A stretch of DNA of 64,000 nucleotides from Erysipelotrichaceae bacterium (GTDB lineage: Bacteria > Bacillota_I > Bacilli_A > Erysipelotrichales > Erysipelotrichaceae), in the NCBI GenBank assembly GCA_015058875.1, contig SVBN01000003.1, positions 26,343-90,342 on the forward strand, written 5' to 3'. Shown piece after piece: positions 58,724-64,000 of the stretch. Every line of letters starts with the position of its first letter. The stretch's first letter is position 1. The position numbers were made by a program, and so were the translations under genes. The notes beneath the pieces were generated by a model. That model saw only the letters and a program-made list of their open reading frames with translations. It ran no database searches and was not told the origin of the DNA.

Positions 58724-59098
58724 TTATCCTTTCCAGAGGCTGTGCAGGTTGCAGTATGCATATACTGCTTCGACTTCATCTCCTTCGCAGAGTGCGAAGC
58801 ATACCTTCGGCTCGTCGCCCGGCTTCAGTGCTTTTCTCTGATTCCCGAACTTTGTCTGAATGGAAACCCATTCAATATAGTGTTCCGGAAGCATCGGATG
58901 TGCGGCGGAACCGACACATACTGTTACAATGTTGTCCTTCACTTCAAATACCGGCACATGCTTTTCCACAGCCGCATCGGTTGTGCCGGGGATAATCTCC
59001 TGCATCGGTTCTCCGCAGCAGACCAGCGGAGCTCCTGTCTTCTTTACGATTGCGGCAATCTGGCCGCAGTGTGAGCACTTGTAAAATCTCATCTCCAT
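58724..59098 (-). CDS. Desulfoferrodoxin (superoxide reductase, 2Fe type)
   Basis: This 124-residue enzyme reduces superoxide to peroxide without making oxygen. The N-terminal desulforedoxin domain binds one iron (FYKCSHCGQIA and VCCGEPM). The C-terminal catalytic domain has the iron ligands in EKHVPVFEV, SAAHPMLPEHYIEW and the closing CNLHSLW, with the Lys of EKHVP needed for catalysis. The start at 59098 follows GAGGAGAG by about 7 nt. It is the last gene of an operon with two rubredoxin/rubrerythrin fusions, which would supply its electrons and remove the peroxide formed. Confidence 0.95.
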   Translation of the reverse strand: MEMRFYKCSHCGQIAAIVKKTGAPLVCCGEPMQEIIPGTTDAAVEKHVPVFEVKDNIVTVCVGSAAHPMLPEHYIEWVSIQTKFGNQRKALKPGDEPKVCFALCEGDEVEAVYAYCNLHSLWKG

Positions 59099-59125
59099 GA
59101 TCAATCTCTCCTCCCTATTGTTTTC

Positions 59126-60289
59126 TCAGTAATTTTCTGCGTTGACTTCGAAGTAAGCCTGCGGATGTGCGCATACCGGGCATACTTCCGGTGCCTTTGT
59201 TCCGACAACGATATGTCCGCAGTTTCTGCATTCCCATACCTTGACTTCGCTCTTTTCGAATACTTCCTTCATCTCAACATTCTTCAGAAGGGCTCTGTAT
59301 CTTTCTTCATGGTGCTTCTCAATTGCGGCTACTCCTCTGAATTTCGCCGCAAGCTCCGGGAAACCTTCCGCCTCAGCTGTCTTTGCGAACTCTTCATACA
59401 TATCAGTCCACTCATAGTTTTCGCCGTCAGCCGCAGCTGCCAGGTTCTCCGCTGTGGAACCGATGCCGTTCAGTTCCTTGAACCACATCTTGGCATGTTC
59501 TTTTTCATTGTCGGCTGTCTTCAGGAACAGTGCGGCAATCTGTTCGTAACCTTCCTTCTTTGCCTTTGATGCAAAGTAGGTATACTTGTTTCTTGCCTGG
59601 GATTCTCCGGCAAATGCTGCTTCAAGATTCTTTTCAGTCTGTGTACCTGCATAAGGATTTTTCTTTTCGGTTTTCACTTCCTCCAGCAGATCACCTTTCG
59701 CACCGCAGACAGGGCATACCGGTTCCGTTCCTTCTTCCGCTTCGAATACTTCATTGCATAATGTACATCTGTATGTTTTCATCTGATTCTTCTTCGCCTC
59801 CTCATTGAATATCAGTTTCAGCAGTTTTTCTGCGGCTTCTGCAGGAAAATCACGATCCGGATTTTTCAGCATATCTTTCAGCAGAGTCCGCACGTTTTCA
59901 CTTTGCGGCAGCATATATCCCGCTTCGCGCATGATATCTTCCCCGATCAGCCGTTCGGAAGCAGCGACCGCTTTCAGCAGTCTGCGCAGACCGTCCTGTT
60001 CCGCTGTCTTTGCCAGTTTCAGCGCAGCGGCTTCCTGATCCGCTTTATTCTGCGCCAATGCGTTCAGGATCCGGCATACATTCTCCTTCTTCGGCTGGGG
60101 TGCGGGATATTCCTGCGGAACCAAGCTGATGGCTTTGGACGGACACGCTTCGGCACAGGCACCGCATCCGATGCATTTATTGACATCGATGATACTGTTT
60201 TCTGTATCTGTCGCTCCGGTCGGGCAGACATACAGACAGAGACAGTCCTTTGTGCACAGACGCAGATTTCTGACAGCTGTTTTCTTCAT
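59126..60289 (-). CDS. Ferredoxin-rubredoxin-rubrerythrin-rubredoxin fusion
   Basis: This 387-residue protein joins four redox modules. Residues 1-60 hold a two-cluster ferredoxin (Cys12, 16, 18 and 22; then [12 protein letters not shown]). Residues 70-165 form a helical linker. Residues 170-200 are a rubredoxin-like knuckle (Cys175, 178, 192, 195). Residues 215-340 are the rubrerythrin di-iron domain ([28 protein letters not shown]). Residues 350-385 are a second rubredoxin (Cys354, 357, 370, 373). The last three match a peroxide-reducing rubrerythrin. An internal ATG at 59782, before MKTYRCTLC, with GAGGAGG 14 nt upstream, could also give a shorter rubrerythrin. It overlaps the upstream gene by 4 bp (ATGA). 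Confidence 0.88.
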   Translation of the reverse strand: MKKTAVRNLRLCTKDCLCLYVCPTGATDTENSIIDVNKCIGCGACAEACPSKAISLVPQEYPAPQPKKENVCRILNALAQNKADQEAAALKLAKTAEQDGLRRLLKAVAASERLIGEDIMREAGYMLPQSENVRTLLKDMLKNPDRDFPAEAAEKLLKLIFNEEAKKNQMKTYRCTLCNEVFEAEEGTEPVCPVCGAKGDLLEEVKTEKKNPYAGTQTEKNLEAAFAGESQARNKYTYFASKAKKEGYEQIAALFLKTADNEKEHAKMWFKELNGIGSTAENLAAAADGENYEWTDMYEEFAKTAEAEGFPELAAKFRGVAAIEKHHEERYRALLKNVEMKEVFEKSEVKVWECRNCGHIVVGTKAPEVCPVCAHPQAYFEVNAENY

Positions 60290-60927
60290 ACCTGTCTGCC
60301 TCCTTCAACCTTATCGAACTTCCATGCAGGAACCTTGCATACGGGACAAAGATCCGGTGCTTCATCACCGGTATAAACAAATCCGCACACCGAGCATACC
60401 CATACACCTGTATCTGCCAGCATATCTTCGCCTTCTTTCAGATACCTGTCTGTCAGTGATCCCAGCATCCGGGTCACTTTTTCTCCCCATACGCAGATTC
60501 TGGCTGTTCCGCGGTCTCCTTCGGCATCGGCTGCGGCACGTACATTTCTGTAATGATCCGCGTCTTTATGAATTTCTCCGGCCAGATCATTCAGATCCGC
60601 ATTTTCCGGAGCCGGTGTAATCGTACGGAAATATTCCGCCAGTTCACGGAACAGCGATGCCTCTTCCGTTCTGTATTGTTTTTCACAGCCGCGGGCAAGG
60701 CTGGAACAGATAATGGAAAGTCTTCCGGCAGACAGATCCGTCAGGCTGATCTCCGGGAGAGGTCTGCCCGCTGTTTCAGCAGTCACTGCATTTTCCGTTT
60801 CCGCTCTGAACAATTCTTTTCCCGCCCTGCAGAGCGGACATTTCCAATCATCGGGCAGAGATGAAAACGGCAGCTGTTCCGCGGCTTCATCGTAAACATA
60901 ACCGCAGACACTGCATATGTATCTCAT
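60286..60927 (-). CDS. Rubredoxin-helical domain-rubredoxin fusion protein
   Basis: This 213-residue protein has an N-terminal rubredoxin (CSVCGYVYD, then [15 protein letters not shown]) and a middle helical region of about 120 residues. That region has [19 protein letters not shown] and a His-containing helix similar to a ferritin-like bundle but with few metal-binding Glu. A C-terminal rubredoxin-like domain follows ([20 protein letters not shown], then KVPAWKF). It probably passes electrons within the superoxide reductase/rubrerythrin system. AGGAGG lies 10 nt upstream of the start. It is the first gene of the oxygen-defence operon. Confidence 0.82.
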   Translation of the reverse strand: MRYICSVCGYVYDEAAEQLPFSSLPDDWKCPLCRAGKELFRAETENAVTAETAGRPLPEISLTDLSAGRLSIICSSLARGCEKQYRTEEASLFRELAEYFRTITPAPENADLNDLAGEIHKDADHYRNVRAAADAEGDRGTARICVWGEKVTRMLGSLTDRYLKEGEDMLADTGVWVCSVCGFVYTGDEAPDLCPVCKVPAWKFDKVEGGRQV

Positions 60928-61064
60928 GGAATGGGTTCCTCCTTTACTGTTATTGTTGTATGCGTATGAAGAAAAAGGATTCGTAGCTTTTGATGCGTCG
61001 GCAAATCCGATGGGAGAATATCGGAATGATGATGTTTTCTGCTGAACTGAACTGTTAATTTCAT

Positions 61065-61092
61065 GTTATAGGAGAGCTCATAGGTATGTCAA
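61065..61092 (-). promoter_or_regulatory. Promoter of the oxygen-defence operon
   Basis: TTGACA (61087-61092) and TATAAC (61065-61070) are 16 bp apart. The mRNA leader would be about 130 nt and contains a small inverted repeat (CCGAT/ATCGG, around 60997-61015). No clear PerR or Fur box was found. Confidence 0.6.
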
Positions 61093-61112
61093 TTTGTCTG
61101 CACTCTTTGGCG

Positions 61113-61146
61113 AAAAAAAATGTTACCCGGTTCTCCGGATAACATT
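61113..61146 (-). terminator. Terminator after pepF
   Basis: A 12-bp stem with one mismatch (61135-61146 with 61119-61130), a 4-nt loop and a run of eight U on the minus-strand transcript. Confidence 0.92.
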
Positions 61147-61151
61147 CATAA

Positions 61152-62951
61152 TCAATATCCCAGCTTTGCGGCTGTCTCTTCGGCGTCTTCCAGCAGACGT
61201 TCGAATTTCTTCAGCGCCGTTTCCACCGGCTGCGGTGTCGTCAGATACACGCCGGCATGTTTCAGCTCATCCAGCGGATACTGCGAGCCGCCCATTCCGA
61301 GGAATTCACGGTATTTCCGTACGGAATCGCCGCCGTTTTTCAGAATGCCTTCCGCAAGTGCGGACGCCGTGCAGTAACCGGTCGCATAAACATATACATA
61401 GAACGGATTGTAGAAGTGCGGGATTCTTGCCCATTCATACTGCACTTCTTCATCAATTACCATTTCCGGTCCCCAATACAGCTCAATCAGTTTTCTGTAC
61501 ATGGAAGAAAGTGCATCCGGGCTGAGTGCTTCACCGCGCTCATACATCGCATGCGCTTCTTTTTCAAATTCCGCAAACATTGTCTGACGGAATACGGTAC
61601 CCTTGAAACCTTCCAGATACTGGTTCAGCAGGATCAGACGCTCTTTCGGATCTTCTGTTTTTTCCAGCAGCTGATCCGCAAGCAGATTCTCATTGACGGT
61701 CGAAGCCACTTCCGCCACAAACAGCGTATATCCTGCATACTGCGGAGGCTGCTGTTTGGAGGAGAACGTATGCATGGAGTGTCCCATTTCGTGGGCAATT
61801 GTAGACACACTGTCCAGCGTGCCGGTGAAATTGGTCATGATGTACGGATTGGAATCATATGTTCCGGAAGAGAATGCTCCTCCGGATTTCCCCTTGTTCG
61901 GATAGACGTCAATCCACCCTGTATTCATGCCGTTCCTGACAGTTTCCACATAGTCTTCACCGAGCGGCGCAACCGCATCCAGAACCATCTGCTTCGCTTC
62001 TTCATAGGTATAGCGTCTGTCGCTTCCCTTGACCAGCGGTGCATAAACATCGTAGTAATGGATATCCTCCACGCCAAGCAGTCTCTTTCTCAGGGAAACA
62101 TAGCGGTACATCAGCGGCATGTATTTGTGCACGGTTTCAATCAGGCTGTCATAGACGGACAGCGGAATATGATTCTGCGACAGGGACATTTCTCTCGAGG
62201 AAGCATAGTGTCTGACCGATGCTTCGGCTGCGGCAGCTTTGACCGCTCCGGCATAGGAAGCCGCGAAGGTATTGATATGTCCCTTGTATGTCCGGTAATA
62301 GCTGCGGAATGCATTCTCTCTCAGCGTGCGGTCATTGGATTCTTCCAGCAGGATATAGTTGGATCCGCTTAGTTCATGTTCTTTGCCATCCGCATCCTTC
62401 ACGCTGTCAAATGTAAGATCGGCATCCATCAGATTGTCCGCAATCTCACCCGGTGCGGAAAGAGCTTCCGTAAAGCTTGCAAGCAGCTTTTCTTCCGGTC
62501 CGCTCAGCGTATGCGGCTTCTGTGCAATCAGGTTGTCCAGTGTGAATTTATAGGGTGCCAGCAGTTCATCTTCCGCAATTGCCTTCAGCTTTTCCTCATC
62601 CAGTGAAAGAATCTCCGGTTCACCGAAGGATGTCGCGGCCATCAGGGCTGCATATTTTCCGAATGCACGGGCATACATGGACTGGGCTGCCTGCGCTCTG
62701 GTATCCTCGCTCCTTCTCAGCATTGCATAGGTGATCAGATTATCCATCTTCCGCTCGGTATCCGTGCTTTCATCCAGAAATGCCCGGATATTTTCCGCTG
62801 TATTCAGCTTTCCTTCATAGCTCATCAGGGAAGCAGTCATTCCGTCTGCCTCGCCAAGCGCCTTTTCCCAGGCTTCATCATTTTCAAACAGGCTGGAAAG
62901 ATCCCACATATATGCGGAATCCATCTGGCTTCGTTCTTTTAATTCTGTCAT
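61152..62951 (-). CDS. pepF: Oligoendopeptidase F (M3 family)
   Basis: This 599-residue zinc peptidase cleaves short oligopeptides in the cytoplasm. The M3 zinc motif HEMGH is in STIAHEMGHSMHTF, with the downstream Glu in VAEVASTVNENLL as third ligand and the C-terminal YATGYCTASALAEG typical of PepF. Full family length. The start at 62951 follows GGAGGAAAAA; an in-frame ATG at 63029 would add 26 residues inside the upstream gene and is unlikely. It lies 49 bp after the metallophosphoesterase gene and probably shares its transcript. Confidence 0.95.
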   Translation of the reverse strand: MTELKERSQMDSAYMWDLSSLFENDEAWEKALGEADGMTASLMSYEGKLNTAENIRAFLDESTDTERKMDNLITYAMLRRSEDTRAQAAQSMYARAFGKYAALMAATSFGEPEILSLDEEKLKAIAEDELLAPYKFTLDNLIAQKPHTLSGPEEKLLASFTEALSAPGEIADNLMDADLTFDSVKDADGKEHELSGSNYILLEESNDRTLRENAFRSYYRTYKGHINTFAASYAGAVKAAAAEASVRHYASSREMSLSQNHIPLSVYDSLIETVHKYMPLMYRYVSLRKRLLGVEDIHYYDVYAPLVKGSDRRYTYEEAKQMVLDAVAPLGEDYVETVRNGMNTGWIDVYPNKGKSGGAFSSGTYDSNPYIMTNFTGTLDSVSTIAHEMGHSMHTFSSKQQPPQYAGYTLFVAEVASTVNENLLADQLLEKTEDPKERLILLNQYLEGFKGTVFRQTMFAEFEKEAHAMYERGEALSPDALSSMYRKLIELYWGPEMVIDEEVQYEWARIPHFYNPFYVYVYATGYCTASALAEGILKNGGDSVRKYREFLGMGGSQYPLDELKHAGVYLTTPQPVETALKKFERLLEDAEETAAKLGY

Positions 62952-63000
62952 TTTTTCCTCCGTTAACACTGCGCATTCAAGTATACTGCAAAAATCATGA

Positions 63001-63834
63001 TCAGACAGGCTGAAGTGCAATGTACACAATCTCCGTGGGATTGAACAGTCTGGGCAGCGGTGCGGCTGTATTGGCCAGTCCCCGTGAAATGATCATCGCG
63101 CCCTGTTCTCCCCTGTGCATCCCGGAAGTATATTCCGGTAAAAACCCCTGTCCCGGTGCATACAGACCGTCCCAGCGGAACGGATGCCAGTAACGGATCT
63201 GCCCGCCGTGGGCATGTCCGCTGAGCACCAGATCAATCTTTCTTCTGTACAGATACGGCTCACTCATCCGCCAGTACTGCGGATAATGACACAGCAGTAT
63301 CTTATACCCGTCATACCGTTCAAATCTGCTCAGCCAGTCTGTTTCCGGTCCGTCGTGCATATCATATCGGTGTGCTCCGTGCCTGGGATACAGATCATTT
63401 CCCCGGTGCAGTTTCCTGTATCTCCGGTAATCCGTCACAAGCGACGGGGTCAGACCTCCCACGGCAATGCCCGGACGGAATTCGCACATGTCATTATCGA
63501 GATATGCCGCACCGGTCTGCCGTATCATTTCAATATCCTTCTCATTCAGCAGCCATTCATGATTTCCCGGGGAATAATATACCGGCGCGATCTTCCGGCA
63601 CTCCTTCAGAAAGCGCATCGCACTGACGGATTCCTCCGTTTTCAGCATATTCCCGTCGGGCTTCACCCCGTAGATCAGATCACCTGCTATGGCAATCAGG
63701 TCCGGTTTTCTGTTCCTCAGGGATTCCAATGCATCTGTACAGTCATGATCATGCAGATCAGCCGCAAGTGCGATCGTAATTTCTTTCCGAATGTCTGCCC
63801 GGATCCGGTAAAATGTCTCTTTCATATCATGCAT
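63001..63834 (-). CDS. Calcineurin-like metallophosphoesterase
   Basis: This 277-residue phosphoesterase has the five conserved metal blocks: AADLHDHD, IAGDLIYG, SPGNHEW, LLCHYP and LSGHAHGGQIRYW. It resembles the YkuE/UDP-diacylglucosamine hydrolase-like branch but has no membrane anchor or Tat signal. The substrate is unknown. GGAGG precedes the ATG at 63834 by about 10 nt. It is followed by pepF. Confidence 0.9.
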   Translation of the reverse strand: MHDMKETFYRIRADIRKEITIALAADLHDHDCTDALESLRNRKPDLIAIAGDLIYGVKPDGNMLKTEESVSAMRFLKECRKIAPVYYSPGNHEWLLNEKDIEMIRQTGAAYLDNDMCEFRPGIAVGGLTPSLVTDYRRYRKLHRGNDLYPRHGAHRYDMHDGPETDWLSRFERYDGYKILLCHYPQYWRMSEPYLYRRKIDLVLSGHAHGGQIRYWHPFRWDGLYAPGQGFLPEYTSGMHRGEQGAMIISRGLANTAAPLPRLFNPTEIVYIALQPV

Positions 63835-63883
63835 TTTATCACGGCCTCCAATGCATTTTAAAAGGACTGCCCTGTAAACTGAT

Positions 63884-63937
63884 ACCCGTAAAGAGGACCT
63901 GAGTTTGACAACTCAGAGACACCCTTTGCGGGTTTTT
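63884..63937 (+). terminator. Nested hairpin before the probable transposase gene
   Basis: An outer stem (ACCCGTAAAG with CTTTGCGGGT, one mismatch) encloses an inner perfect stem (CTGAGTT-tgac-AACTCAG) and is followed by six T. It would block outside transcription from entering the element, as is common for insertion sequences. Confidence 0.6.
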
Positions 63938-63950
63938 TGTGAGGTGAAGT

Positions 63951-64000
63951 ATGTCCAGGTATAGGAGATTGACAGAAACAGAGTGCGAAATACTGAGAAA
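63951..64000 (+). CDS. Probable insertion-sequence transposase, first 16 codons
   Basis: Only MSRYRRLTETECEILR is visible before the window ends. A basic start followed by LTETECEIL looks like the N-terminal HTH of IS30-type transposases (LTxxEREEI), and GAGGTG precedes the ATG. The nested terminator just upstream supports an insertion element. With so little sequence the call is tentative. Confidence 0.35.
   Translation, partial: MSRYRRLTETECEILR

Overview
The window reads as chromosomal DNA of an anaerobic, mid-GC Bacillota, probably a gut Erysipelotrichia-type organism. This assignment is an inference. It rests on strong AGGAGG ribosome binding sites, TTGACA/TATAAT promoters, CcpA/LacI-like cre sites, oxygen defence by superoxide reductase and rubrerythrin rather than catalase, and many peptidases and sugar transporters. 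No rRNA, tRNA, CRISPR array or phage region was found. Both edges cut genes: a GH1 glycosidase on the left and a probable transposase start on the right. No gap between genes exceeds 300 bp.

Layout. 0-0.6 kb: partial phospho-beta-glucosidase. 0.7-3.6 kb: a cysteine operon (cysK, cysE, SagB-type nitroreductase) behind what looks like a complete attenuator, with a leader peptide containing two adjacent Cys codons, a protector hairpin, an antiterminator and a terminator. 3.6-8.5 kb: a MATE pump, a protein with a degenerate HD-GYP domain, and a hybrid histidine kinase. 8.6-11.7 kb: amidohydrolase, acetyltransferase and metallo-beta-lactamase-fold genes in one overlapping operon. 11.7-15 kb: flotillin and a tannase-like esterase. 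15-19.8 kb: mglBAC galactoside ABC importer with murQ. 19.9-23 kb: split chromate transporter, and a YtrA-type regulator with its ABC transporter. 23-29.6 kb: ceramidase-like hydrolase, SpoIIE-type phosphatase, PreP-like M16 peptidase, flavin-binding protein. 29.7-34.6 kb: LysR regulator, tryptophanase-family lyase, NUDIX hydrolase, and an M50-like protease with a membrane partner.

34.6-40.3 kb is a catabolic cassette: SLC13-type anion transporter, MBL-fold hydrolase, DRE-TIM aldolase, D-2-hydroxyacid dehydrogenase and an RpiR regulator. It is bracketed by a 48-bp near-perfect direct repeat that duplicates the promoter and start of tldD, as if the cassette had been inserted in front of tldD. 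Two identical-architecture operators (TGTAGT-N4-ACTACA) flank a consensus promoter. 40.2-47 kb: tldD/tldE-like pair, a CydDC-like heterodimeric ABC exporter, and a phosphatase of the phosphoglycerate mutase family.

47.2-54.6 kb is the most unusual part. A four-cluster ferredoxin of the DmsB type is translationally coupled to a 1356-residue protein that joins a pyridine-nucleotide:FAD oxidoreductase, a TorD-like chaperone domain and a DmsA-like molybdopterin reductase in one chain, with no Tat signal and no membrane anchor gene. It converges on a surface lipoprotein flavin reductase (FMN_bind plus fumarate-reductase-type FAD domain) that is divergent from a second RpiR regulator. 54.7-61 kb: PepD dipeptidase, an unknown exported protein, aldo/keto reductase, and an oxygen-defence operon made of a rubredoxin fusion, a ferredoxin-rubredoxin-rubrerythrin-rubredoxin fusion and superoxide reductase. 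61.1-64 kb: PepF, a metallophosphoesterase and a probable insertion element.
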